The notes beneath the pieces are model-generated. The model saw nothing but the letters and a program-made list of their open reading frames with translations. It made no database searches and was not told the DNA's origin. A stretch of DNA of 64,000 nucleotides. It comes from Geosiphon pyriformis. Its lineage: Eukaryota > Glomeromycota > Glomeromycetes > Archaeosporales > Geosiphonaceae. Made by a program: the position numbers and the translations under genes. The stretch spans positions 562,519 to 626,518 of the forward strand of contig JAAOMT010000502.1 of assembly GCA_016748015.1 (NCBI GenBank). Reading direction: 5' to 3'. How positions within the stretch are numbered: position 1 is the first letter of the stretch; each line of letters opens with the position of its first letter. This document shows, one piece after another, positions 32,095-43,606 of the stretch.

Positions 32095-33465
32095 CATTGA
32101 CCTAAGCTGATATGTGTCGATTGCGGGAAGAAATTGTCGTCAATAGGCACATGTTGTGAGAATGATGAGGAATATTCAACAGCAGCTAGGTTCTATTGCC
32201 ACTCATGTGTCCTTGATTGCTTTAGAAGACCAAAACGAGTAAGGAAATGGAATAATCAGCCATGCTTAGCTTGTGGAAAGACTCTCTTGGACGAAGAGAT
32301 GTGGAATGACATCCCAGAACGTAGAGGAACATGCGACATATCGTGTCAATACACAATTCTAATAAGCGACTGGGTAAGGAAAAGAACCCCAATGGAAGCA
32401 GCCTGGCGAAGAGCCGTACAGCGACTGGACAGTTGTCCACATAATGATGACAAAATTTGGCGAATGGAACTTGCAAAAATTGAAGGGGCGATGCCAGAAG
32501 AGATAAAAATGATCAAAGACAACCCCCCAGTACTTTTAGAGCTTGACAGGGACGCAGAACCCATCATAAACCTCCTGGATCTGGAACAATTCCACGAATA
32601 CTACCAAAAATTAGCACCCACAAGGGAAGAACAAGAACAATGGTTAGAGCAGTTGAACACTCGACTATGTCAACACTGCCTAATTCCCTGTGACTTCCAG
32701 TATTGTAATGAGTGTGATCTCATTTACAATCCACCACCACGCATGATCTACATGATCCTGGAAGAAGAAAAACCAATCAGCAGCTGCGCATCAGAATCAG
32801 AATTGCCAATCAATCGCGATTCAAACTCTGACAATGATGACAATAACAACGGTTCAAGTTCCATTCAAAATGGCAATGATGACGAAAATGATTCAGACTC
32901 AGATTCAAAACCTGATTTGAACTACAAACAATACATTGCACTATCAGATCTCTCCAAGAAACAAGAGTTGAAATGGTATAGTAACAATGGAAAAGGTATT
33001 ATGCCAGAACGTGCGCATGATATGGATGCAGGGTTTGATCTAAGATATCCAAGAAAAGATGCCATCAAATTAGAACTGCATTTATGCACCTGCATTGATC
33101 TGAAAATAGCACTAGAGATTTCAGCAACAACAATGGTTCAATTAGCATCTAAGAGTAGCTTAGCAAAAAAAGGGATCAATATAAGAGGAGGAATAATTGA
33201 CGCGGGATATGTAAGAAATATTATCGCTATGCTACAAAATGATTCAGAAAAGACCTATATAATAGAGCCCAATGAAAAAATAGCACAGGCAATATTTCTG
33301 CCTCTGGTTAGAATAGCTCAGTTAGTATCAGTGAGAAAAAGGGAGGAATTAGGAATAACGGCAAGAGGAATACAGGGATTTGGATCTACAGATAGAATAG
33401 ATGTACCAGTTAACATGGCAGAGGAAAAAACTGTTGGCCAAGAAGAAATTATCTCAACCGGTTAA
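32095..33465 (+). pseudogene. Element C Cys-rich module plus dUTPase
   Basis: This is the best view of the family I module between protease and RT. The Cys-rich part (32113-32365) shows CVDCG, CC, CHSC, CLACG and CDISC. A helical spacer follows, then CQHCLIPCDFQYCNEC (32670-32717) and an acidic Asn/Asp/Ser linker (32800-32930). The dUTPase (33005-33390) has motifs AGFDLRY, LASKSSLAKKG, GGIIDAGYVR, EKIAQAIFLPL and RGIQGFGSTDR. It should hydrolyse dUTP, but motif III has Arg where Gly is usual (YVRN). TAA 33463 ends the open stretch at a probable Gln. Confidence 0.9.
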
Positions 33466-35226
33466 GCTATTTCTATCCCATCATATAGCCAGTACATGTT
33501 AGCAATAGAAAGAAAGGAAAAGGAGCAAGAATAGATTTTTGAAGCGGAAGCAACCCTTTATAAATCAGGAGAAATTGAGTTGATCAATCTCCACATACCA
33601 GCCAAAAGCTATAGCAGCATAAAAATTCCCATCTACAACAACACTGGCAATGTCATCAACATACCAAAAGGAATCACCATCGGATATCTAACCACAGAAA
33701 TAGAAGACCAACCACCAAACTCCATTCCAGACTTTCCACAACTTTGTGGATATGTTGACATCACATCACAAACAATCTATAGACGAGATGAATGTTATTT
33801 GCTCCAACCAGAACAATTGAAACAAATGAACATGGAAAACTTAGATCCACTCCAATGTATGCAGCTCAAGATGTTACTCAACAATTTCAACAACATCTTT
33901 GCTAGTGAAAATGAGTTTGGCCGAACTAACATCATCCAACATCAGATCAAGACTGGAAATGCAATGCCAATCAAACAAAGAGCATACAGAGTACCACCAG
34001 CCAGCCACGAGATTATTTGTTAAGAAATAAACAGAATGCTTGACAACAGACTAATTCAACCATCAATGAGTCCATGGTCATTACCAGTGGTACTCATCCA
34101 AAAGAAAAATGGAAAAATCTGGTTTTGTGTAGACTACAAAAAACTTAATGGTGTAACTCGTGGAGACAGTTATCCAACTCCACGAATACAGAAACTATTC
34201 GATGCTTTCGGTGGGAACAAATGGTTCTCCACATTAGATTTGGACAGTAGTTACTGGCAAGTAGCCATGAATTCAGCTGACAAAGAGAAGATGGCATTTA
34301 CTACTAGAGAAAGAAATTTCGAATTTGAAGTGATGCCATTCGGCTTAACCAATACCCCAGCAACTTTCCAATGGCTAATGGAAATCATTTATACTGGCTT
34401 ATTGTGGAAATTAGTAGTTGTATACTTGGACGACACCAATGTATTCTCAAAGACGTTTGATGATCATCTTCATCATCTTCAACAAGTGTTTGAAAGACTA
34501 AAAAGAGCAGAATTAAAGTTAAATGTGACGAAGTGCTTCTTTGACAAGACAGAACTCAAATTCTTGGGACACATAGTCAGCAAAGATGACATCAAAATAG
34601 ATCCAGAGAAAATAGAGATAGTAAAGAACTTTCCAGTACTGACCAATGTAACAGAACTGAAATCATTCTTGGGATTTGCCAGTTACTATCATCATTTTAT
34701 CAAGAACTTTTCCAAGATAACGCAGCCACTCAATCAACTATAAAACAAAAATGCAAAATATAAATGGACAGAAAATCAACAAGAAGCTTTTGATATTCTA
34801 AGGAAAAAGCTCATCCAAGCTCCAGTTCTGATCTATTCAGATTACAGCAAACCATTCATCATCACCACTGATGCATCTGGCCAAGCATTGGGAGCAGTAT
34901 TATCGCAGAGAGGACTGGACAGCAGAGAACATCCAGTAGCATATGCCAGCAGAGGTTTAACACCAGCCAAAAAGAACTATGGAACACCAGAACAAGAACA
35001 CTTACCAATATACTGGGCCATCATAAAATGGAAAGAATACTTGAGCCAGAAGTTTGAAGTATACACTGATCACAAGAGATTAACATCACTCCAAAAACAA
35101 GAATTTGGAGATAGAAGACAGTCAAGATGGAAAATGGCACTTGCACCATACAATTATACTATACATTACAAAAAGGGAAAAGACAATGGAAATGCTGACA
35201 GTTTATCGCGAATAAGACAAATATAA
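33466..35226 (+). pseudogene. Element C linker, reverse transcriptase and RNase H
   Basis: The beta-rich linker INLHIPAKSY... (33580-33700) leads into RT, whose conserved blocks include WFCVDYKKLNG (34118), FSTLDLDSSYWQV, MPFGLTNTPATFQ and VVYLDDTNVFS near 34420, so the catalytic Asp pair is intact. RNase H (34880-35215) has TTDASGQALG, and the end motif LSRIRQI is followed by TAA 35224-35226. Stops lie at 33532, 34021 and 34741. The frame is the same as gag, protease and dUTPase. Confidence 0.92.
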
Positions 35227-35289
35227 GAACATTTCAACCCAAAAATATAATAAAACCAGAACAATACCAACAAAAAATACAACAAAAAG

Positions 35290-36529
35290 ATGAACATACA
35301 AAAATATCAACAATTGCAACATTATCTAAACACTTAACAGTTCAAGGAGAATTTATCTCATACAGAATGAAAGAGTATCAAACAACAATCAAAATATTTT
35401 ATCACTCACCAAAATATACTTTATTGGAAAAATAGAAGGGATCCAGATCAACCAATCAGAGTAATTACAGAGCCAGAAAAAGAGACAATATTATTTAACA
35501 TGCATTCAAATCCAACAGCAGGACATTTTCACAAAGAAGCAACTATGGAGAGAACTAGAAAAAGATATTATTGGCCATCAATATACCCAGACATCATTCA
35601 ATATGTTCAAAATTGTGATGTTTGTTAGCAAAGAGGAGAAACAAGACCCAGTGAACCATTAAGACCAATCAAAGTGGGACAACCATTTGACCGTATGGGA
35701 ATTAATTTAGTTGGACCATTAACAATCACCAGTAGAGGAAACAGATACATAGCAGTAGCTATGGACTATCTCATTAAATGGCCAGAGGTGAAAGCAATTC
35801 AAAGAGCAGATGCAGAATCTGTTGCCAAATTCATTTATTAGGATTTGATTTGTCGACATGGATGTCCAAAAGAATTATTATCAGACCAAGGAACTCATTT
35901 TGTGAACAGAACATTAACAGAATTAAGCCAAAAATTCGGAATCAAGAGACTATTATCATCACTATACTATCCACAAACCAATGGATTAGTAAAAAGATTC
36001 AACAGAACATTGTGTAAAACAATAGCCAAGCTCAGCCAAAAAAACCAGAACGATTGGGATTTGTTCATATCATCAGTACTATTTGCTTATCGAATAATGA
36101 AACAAGATACTACACAAGCAACGCCATTCGAATTAGTATATAGGAGAATAGCAACGTTACCAGTAGAGAGAGAAATTAATACATATCCAGCTGAACCAAT
36201 AACAGAGAAAAATTTTCAAGATCGGAGACAAAGTATTACTACATTGTACTAAAGCGGAAAAACAATGGAGCAGAAAATTTGGACCCAAATGGGATGGACC
36301 ATTTTACATAGAAGAAATTCTAGGAAATAGAGCTTACAAATTAAAATTGAATAACAAAATTTTAACCAAAGCAGCACATGGAGATCAACTGAAACCATAT
36401 CACAACATCACACTACCATCTACCAGTAATATTTCACAATTAGGAGTACAGAGAATACTAATCCAACCAGATGAGATTCCACAAGATCAGGAACCAATCA
36501 TTATTATTGACAACAACACGTTAAATTGA
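35290..36529 (+). pseudogene. Element C integrase ORF (broken)
   Basis: The ATG at 35290 lies 63 bases after the RNase H stop. The HHCC region reads MHSNPTAGHFH and CDVC (35500-35625), with a TAG following. The core has INLVGPL (the first catalytic Asp is Asn), DQGTHFVN and QTNGLVKRFN (the catalytic Glu is Lys). About 150 bp present in A (8343-8495) are deleted near 36218, shifting the frame before the GPF region (36295). The ORF ends at TGA 36529. Confidence 0.87.
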
Positions 36530-36553
36530 TCCATCAAAAGAATATATAAAGAC

Positions 36554-36908
36554 ATAGTAGACGCGACAGAAAATATCAAAAAAATAGAAATTAAAGACAA
36601 TATTCACTCACTAGCACAACAACTCTTTCAATTAATCCAACACCAGGAAATGGAGATTACAATTAATTAACAAACCATTCGATATCAAGATACTAGAAAG
36701 ACATTTCAACTCAGAACACAGAAGAAAACTGAAAATAATGTGGACAAAATCATGGCAAAAGTAAAATTAGCAATAAAAGAATTAACAAAAGAGTCACTAT
36801 ATCAAAAGTTGACTAAAGAAACTTGGAATTGGTGAATACAACAATTTCCACGAAACTATTGTTATTTTTACTTGGGACAACACATAAATATCCAGAATCT
36901 ATATATGG
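36554..36908 (+). pseudogene. Element C ORF3, 5' part
   Basis: It matches A from 8827 onward, with the start codon ATG changed to ATA and stops at TAA 36667 and TGA 36832. It contains NIHSLAQQLFQLIQ and a Trp-rich motif NW, stop, IQQFPRNYCYFYLG. Element D interrupts it at ATGG 36905-36908; the rest lies at 46333-46641. Confidence 0.75.
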
Positions 36909-37902
36909 TGTTATCAGACAAAATTAGAGATATCATTGAGCATAAAACTATCTTATAATTCCTATCATTAATTAGCATATATTATCATTTCAAATTATCA
37001 CTTATTACATTAGCAAAAATGTCCGAAATTATCATTTAATTAATAACCCAAATTGTACACAACACAAATATAACCTAATTGCAATGATCAATCATGTAAT
37101 ACCCCGAACTATGTAACATTCAAAAGTTTGCCGAAATTTATAGAAATTTGCCGAAATAATTGATAGTTCACCAAAATATCTAATAGTTTGCAGAAATAAC
37201 TTGTAGTTTGCTGAAATGTATCTTTAGTTCAGCAAAATTGTAGAAAATAGCAAAGTTCAAGTTCATAGAATAGTGTTACGACAAATTGTATAAAAAGAAG
37301 AGCTTCTCTCTTTGAGAAAATGTATCTTACTTTAGATTTATCACTTAGAACCATTCCTATACACACAAAAAGAAATAAATATCAAATAATTCAAAAAACC
37401 AAATTCTTTAAATTATTGCACTTAGAAAATCCTTAAAAACACAACTAACAGTTTGAATTAATTAGCTACCAATTTCAGTAGACTGTTAAAACACTTCCAG
37501 GCCTGGATCCAAAACAACTTTAACAAATCAATTCCTCATTTCTTCTTTTTCTTTTCTTTTCTTTTATTTTCTTTTCTTTTATTATCATAATCATTAGGGT
37601 AGCTTACAGATGAGATTTCTGTAGAAGAGTTGATTTTCACAACAAAGTAACTATACATTTTAGTGAGCTTCCAGATAAGCAATTCCTGGGAAAGAGTTGA
37701 CGTTTACTACAATGTAACTACATAAAGTAACTGGCATGGAATTGGCCATTCCATTTATAAGCCCAGCAGCTCAAATTATAGGAGATAATTTGAAGATAAA
37801 TTCAGTTACTGGAGGTTCAACCACATCCAGAAAACATAAATTCACAGCAAACAAGCATCGACAACATTTAAGAAAAGAGACCAAAAAAAACCTCCGGTAA
37901 CA
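36909..37902 (+). repeat. Element D 5' LTR (family III)
   Basis: The 994-bp LTR starts TGTTATCAGAC and ends CCGGTAACA. A TATAAAAAG box lies at 37289-37297 and a CTTTT-type pyrimidine array at 37548-37590. The last 452 bp can be compared with the 3' LTR (45880-46332): about 20 transitions, no transversion and one indel, counted by eye. Confidence 0.93.
37289..37297 (+). promoter_or_regulatory. LTR TATA box (family III)
   Basis: TATAAAAAG sits in the middle of the LTR and is conserved in the decayed solo LTR near 12110. Confidence 0.55.
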
Positions 37903-37904
37903 TT

Positions 37905-37920
37905 TGGTGCTCTCCCATAG
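37905..37920 (+). other. Primer binding site of element D
   Basis: TGGTGCTCTCCCATAG begins two bases after the LTR. It shares TGGTGCTC with families I and II but then diverges, so a different primer tRNA is possible. Confidence 0.65.
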
Positions 37921-37947
37921 AAATAACACAGCAACAACAAATTCAAA

Positions 37948-39705
37948 GTGGCAACTGCCTCAGACATCACAACCTTAGAGTACTATCAATCGATTTACAC
38001 ACACTGCAAACAACAATTTGAAATACACAATGGAATCATAGCTTTTAAGAAAACACTTTTTCAATACATTGAAAATCGAATCAACAACTACCTCTTTGGA
38101 AACTATAACATTACAACAGTTAAAAAAAATCTTTTTGAGAACATACTACACTATTCCAACACTGAATCAGAAAACATTAGTGCTGAAGCTTGCACTACTT
38201 ATTTTGAAGAACTTGATTATAATATCATTCGATTCTGTGAAGAAAAATATCCTGCAAACGCACAATTTGTCTTTGAACTCGAATCTGAACCTGAAACCAG
38301 TAGCAACAAAAGACAAAGAGATAACCAACCTGTTCACACAATACCCAATACTCCCAAAATATCATTCAAACATTTACAAACACCTGAACAAGGAACCAGT
38401 TCAAAACTTCCACTTACTATCACACCTTTTCCAGCTTCACTTGCACAAGCACAAACACCTAATTCACTCTTAAATCGATTTGCAAGACCAGAAGATTTTA
38501 CATCACTCAGAAGTCCCACCAGACAACAAGAACTCCTTCAAACTAGTTCCAATCTCCTTGATTTTCTAGCTGAAAATCAAAGTGAACACTCTGAGACAAC
38601 AGCAAATAAAGAAAACAACTCTGAAATAACTGAAGAAGAATCAATAAATAGTGAAAAAGAAGAAGACAAAATGACAACATACATTACAAAAATTTCTGAA
38701 TTCAATGGAGAAGATATTGAGACCAGTCCCCAAGAATGGCTTGACCAAGTTACTAAAGCTGGAGATGCAAATGGATGGAATGCTGCCAGAATGTTAAGAA
38801 CAATTCCCTACTTTCTCAAAGGAACAGCAGGAGAATGGTTTGAAAACTTGGCAGCCCCATTCAATAATTGGAATGCTTTCAAAGCAGCCTTTCTTGAACA
38901 GTTCACTGACAATAACACCTCTATTACTCTTTGTAATTGTTTTCGAAATATCAAACAAGAACTCTCCGAATCCATTATGACTTATATTGAGAAATTCAAC
39001 AAACTTCTCAGACAAATTCGCCAACTCGAAACAAACAATTATTATTCTGATGCTCAAATTTTGGATCAATTTATCACTGGTCTAAAAGATAAACTAATTA
39101 AAAAGGTTTGCCCACATGTGTCAGAAGATTTAAACTCTGCCATACAGTATGCAAAAAGATACAAAATGGCCATGGAAGAGGCCAACTGCACAAAACTTGT
39201 AAATTTGGCAATTGGAGAAACCAGCTTAGCAGCCAAGAAAAAAATTGACCAATTCACAAAGAAGGTTGAAAACTATTTCACCAATCAACAACAACAGCAA
39301 CTCCAAAGATATCAACCACCCCAAAGACAAAATCAAAATAACTTTGCACCACTTTCCAATAACCAGTCTCAGAATTGCCATTACTGTGGAATCTCTGGCC
39401 ACTGGAAAAGAGATTGCAGAAAGCTACAACAAGACCAACAAAATAGGAGTAATCAACGTTATCCTCCACTACAACAATCTTATTATCAACCACCACCATT
39501 AGCTTACTATCTACCAAGACCCCAATACCAAAATAACTATCATCAGCCTGTCCCACAGCCAATCCCACAGCAATACCAACAACTGCTCACACAACATTAT
39601 CAAGTACCTGCTCGAAGACTGCTTACACAAAATCAATTTACACCACAAAACCAATACCAAGCAAACAACAATAGAATCAGTTCGAACAACCAATTGGTTC
39701 TCTGA
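37948..39705 (+). pseudogene. gag: Element D gag, one open frame without an ATG start
   Basis: This open frame of about 585 codons begins GTGGCAACTGCC. The first in-frame ATG is at 38671 (MTTYITKISEF), the start of the core gag domain. The 240-residue upstream part includes the N-terminal domain shared with C and A, and a Ser/Thr/Glu-rich linker. The core (38671-39240) has WLDQVTKAGDANGWN and YFLKGTAGEWF. The knuckle CHYCGISGHWKRDC is intact at 39376-39417, followed by a Gln/Pro/Tyr-rich tail. The TGA at 39703 is probably a mutated Trp, since the frame continues into protease. Confidence 0.88.
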
Positions 39706-40557
39706 AATACCACTCAACCAAGACCCAACCACTACCACACTCAACCCAGTTATTTAACAATGCTGGAAGAACAGGATTTTCACCATACTGCACTCTTAGA
39801 AGGTAGAGCTGCAGCACAACAACAAAACCCTTCCTATACTCCCACCACAATTCCACCAGCCAGAATCACTGAAAACGCTAACCTTTCAGATATATTCCCT
39901 TTTGAGTTCGAAGCAAATGAGTTACTATTTCTGCTTAGCAATGCAGCCACCAATGAACAAAAAGCAATCACAGTCATGTACACTGAAGCCGAAGTCGAAG
40001 GAAAGACAATTCACTTGATCCTAGACAGTGGATCCACCGAAAGCATTATCATCTACCAGTTAATACAACAGTTGAAAAGAAATGTCGACCGACCAGCTCA
40101 AACAGTAATCGTCACTGCTGATGGCATGAAAAAGACCCCAGTAGGAGAAATTGACAATTTTCCGTTCACTTTTGATGGAATCACCATTTCAGTCAAAGTT
40201 CTTGTAATAGATGCACCCCAATACCAAGCTCTTATCAGAAATAATTGGCTTCAAAAAGCCAATGCTAATCTGAATTGGGAAACACAAGAGTTAACAATCT
40301 CCTACCAAGAACAACATGCCCGAGTACCTGCCATTTGTGGTACATTCAACAAATGCTCTGAAAAAGCCCCAGCTTTTGAATTCGAACCAGAAGAAAAAAA
40401 ACCCCTCATTGAAACATTCATGGCTCTTGGATCAACGTCCAACTGGGCCAATGAAACAGAACAAGAACATTTTACCCCACACTCTGAACCCAAAATCTCT
40501 GGATGGAATATCCCTTACTTAAAATCTGAACCAAAGAAACAATGCCTCTATATTCCC
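39706..40557 (+). pseudogene. Element D protease
   Basis: The retropepsin is in the gag frame. The active site LILDSGSTES at 40015-40045 is intact, the only family I/III copy here with the canonical DSGS. VLVIDAPQYQALI and a degraded NNWL follow (40200-40250; G(N/D)DWL in the others). It should release the Gag and Pol products. The frame continues into the Cys-rich module until TAG 40642. Confidence 0.88.
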
Positions 40558-41181
40558 CTTAAATGTAAGGACTGTCACAAGAAACTATTGTCAATGAGAG
40601 CCTGCATTTCACCCGAAGAAGAATATGAAAATTATACTTGTTAGTACTGCAAGGCTTACCACAAAAAATGATGGGGCCATCTAATAAAAAGAAGCGGAAA
40701 ATAGAACAACACCCCTTGTTTGACTTGTGGAGATATGCTACCGGAAGAATGTAATTGGATTGATGTAGTCATGAGAGGAGGAGTCTGCAATCAGACCTGC
40801 CAATATGTTTTATCAATTTCAGAAAAAGTAAAAAGAGAAACACTCTTTAATGCAGCATACAACAGTGCTCTCAACAAACTTTATCACTACCTCCATAATG
40901 CCGAAATGATTTTCGACCTAGCAATGGCATTAATTAATAGAGCTACCAAAGAAGATGTTCGCCAAATGAAGAAAGCAGAATACATTGAATACACCATGGA
41001 ATTAGCTGGATTCAATTATGAAGACAAAGTAGAAGTCTACCACCAAATCGCAAGTCACACCTACTCAATCCAAGAAGCTCAAATTCAACAATTAGAGCAA
41101 ATGAACGTTAGGCTATGTGAAGAATGTATTATGCCTTGTGATGAACAGTAGTGTCCTGAATGCTACGCTCTTAGCATTCCC
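40558..41181 (+). pseudogene. Element D Cys-rich (probable zinc) module
   Basis: CKDCHKKLLSMRAC (40564-40605), C-stop-YC (40639-40650), CLTCG (40717-40731) and CNQTCQY (40789-40809) match the Cys positions of C and A. After a helical spacer, LCEECIMPCDEQ, stop, CPEC (41113-41163) matches the second cluster. Stops at 40642, 40672, 40702 and 41149 are present; the one at 40702 is at a Trp in C. The function is unknown; nucleic acid binding is plausible from position. Confidence 0.75.
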
Positions 41182-42180
41182 TTGCCCAGCAAAAATAATG
41201 AATACAAAATTAAATTCAAAGAACTTGAAGCGACAGAAGAAATTGAGACAACACCCATCTATTTCATCGAAAATCAGCCTGCTTTACAACTCAAATATTT
41301 CAACAACAATGGACAAGAAATAAAACCAGAAAAAGCCCACGAGATTGATGCTGGATATAATCTAAGATATCTAGGAAAAGATACTCTTACTCTCAAACCC
41401 AAATCTCTCACAAAAATCAATTTCAAAATTGCCCTCGAAATTCCACCAGGAGCAATGGTTCAAATTGCTTCTCAATCATCCTTGGCAAGCAAAGGAATCA
41501 ATGTTAAAGGAGGAATCATTGATGCTGGATACACAGGAGACATCACAGTTATGTTACAAAATAAAACTGATAAACTTTTCAAAATTAGATATGCTGAAAA
41601 AATTGCTCAAGCTATCTATCTACCCTTAATCAACATTTCGGGTTTACAATTAGTTAATCAAAAAGAACAGTTGGGAAAAAGCGAAAGAGAAACACAAGGT
41701 TTTGGTTCAACTGGACGTTTTACAGTTCTAGTAAACATAGCTCTCAATGAACAAAAAGAATCTCACCAGATTTTACAACTTCCACAACCAATTACCATTT
41801 CACTCTTTGGAAAACACTCTGAAATTTACATTTGTGAAAAGCCAACAACCACACAACAAATTTTTGAATCAAACAAACAAATCTGCTTGAAACATAATAT
41901 CTCGATCCCAAACATTTATATTCCAGAAGGAACAAAGAAAGTCCGAGTTACTTTTTACAATCCCAACAATTATCTCATAGTTTTATTAAATAACTTAGAA
42001 ATTGGAATCATTCACAGTAACATATTTCAACAAGAATTACCCCAAACAGTCCCCAATTTTTCTGAAATTATTGGACATTCACTACCAAAAATTAATCCAA
42101 ACCCCAGCTCCGAAAACTACCATGTTGTCATGGAAAAACTATCTCGAATCAACATGGGACAACTTGAACCACAACAACAG
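41182..42180 (+). pseudogene. Element D dUTPase and linker
   Basis: Part of a 421-codon open stretch (41182-42447). The dUTPase (about 41335-41730) has DAGYNLRY (usual motif has Asp where Asn is seen), ASQSSLASKG, GGIIDAGYTGD, EKIAQAIYLPL and TQGFGSTGR. The motif III Asp and Tyr and the glycine-rich C-terminal arm are intact. A beta-rich linker (IPNIYIPEGTKKVRV, 41908) leads to RT. This is the clearest dUTPase in the window. Confidence 0.92.
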
Positions 42181-43557
42181 ACCCAGCTCAAAGAACTAAT
42201 TACAAAATTTGCTGATATCTTTGCTGAAAACAACAATGACTTAGGAAGAACCAATCTGGTCCAACACCAAATTTATACAGGAGATGCCAAACTAAGAAGA
42301 CAACAAGCATATCGAGTTACTCCAAAAAGCCACCAATTTATCCGAAAAGAAGTACAACAGATGCTTAACAATAGGCTTATCCAACCATCAATGAGTTCAT
42401 GGGCCTCACCAGTGGTCCTAGTTAAAAAGAAGAATGGAAAGATATGATTTTGTGTTGATTATTGACAATTCAACAGTGTCACTATTGGGAATGCTTATCC
42501 TCTTCCACAAATTGATGACATATTAGATGCCCTTGAAAAATCTAAATACTTTTCAACATTAGACCTAAAAAGCGGATACTGGCAAGTTGCCATGGATCCC
42601 AAGGACCACCCCAAAACAGCATTCACAACACAAAAAGGAAACTACGAATTCAATGTAATGCCCTTTGGATTATGCAATGTGCCAGCAATATTCCAAAGAC
42701 TTATAGATGTTGTATATGCTGGACTCCTTTGGAAATCAGTAGTTGTCTATCTTGATGACACTGATGTTTATTCTTCATCTTTTGGACTTCATTTAATTCA
42801 TCTGCGAGAAGTTTTTCAACGATTACGTAGAGCAGAATTAAAACTAAACATTGAAAAATGCCATTTTGGAAAAACAAGTTTGGTCTTTCTTGGTCACATA
42901 GTTAGTGAAGAAGGAGTCAAACCAGATCCAAAAAAAATCAGTGCTGTTAAGAACTTCAAAGTTTCACGAAATACTACAGAACTAAGAGGATTCATAGGAT
43001 TAGCATCCTACTATTGAAAGTTTATCAAAGGATTCTCAGAAATTACAAAACCCCTCAACCAGCTCACCACCAAAAACGTGGAATACAAATGGACTACCGA
43101 ACACCAAAAAGCTTTTGAAATTCTTAAGGAAAAACTGACAACAGCCCCAATCCTCACTTACCTGGATTTCAGCAACCAATTTCGACTAGCTACAGATGCT
43201 TCATATACTGCCTTTAGTGCCATCTTATCACAACTAGATGACAATGGAAATGAGCGAGTAATTGCTTATGCTAGCAGAATATTAAAACCAGCTGAGAAAA
43301 ACTACCCTGCCACAGAACTAGAAACAGCAGCCGTAATTTGGGCCCTACACCACTTCAACCTTTATCTCAGGCCTAAAAAATTCGATATTATCACTGATAA
43401 TATTGGACTCAAATGACTTCAGAACAAAAATACTCAGCTGAATGCAAAACAAACCTGATGGACAGGATTTCTAGCAAATTATCGATATATAGTACATCAC
43501 AAACCAGGAAAACTCCACACCAATATTGACTGTCTCTCCAGAATGAGACAAAATTAG
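42181..43557 (+). pseudogene. Element D reverse transcriptase-RNase H
   Basis: RT shows FCVDY (42448), FSTLDLKSGYWQV (42550), MPFGLCNVPAIFQ and VVYLDDTDVYS (42742). TGA codons at 42445, 42463, 43015 and 43414 fall at Arg (CGA) or Trp positions of the other copies. RNase H has ATDASYTAFSAILS (43192) and ends LSRMRQN with TAG 43555-43557, at the conserved stop position. Confidence 0.92.
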
Positions 43558-43606
43558 AAAACAAAAACCAACACTCAACTTAACCAACCAAAAGAGCCAA
43601 CAAACA

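Noticed and set aside
41182-41760. Host dUTPase gene
   Set aside because: The domain is in frame with protease and RT inside an element with LTRs and a target duplication, and recurs in five copies.
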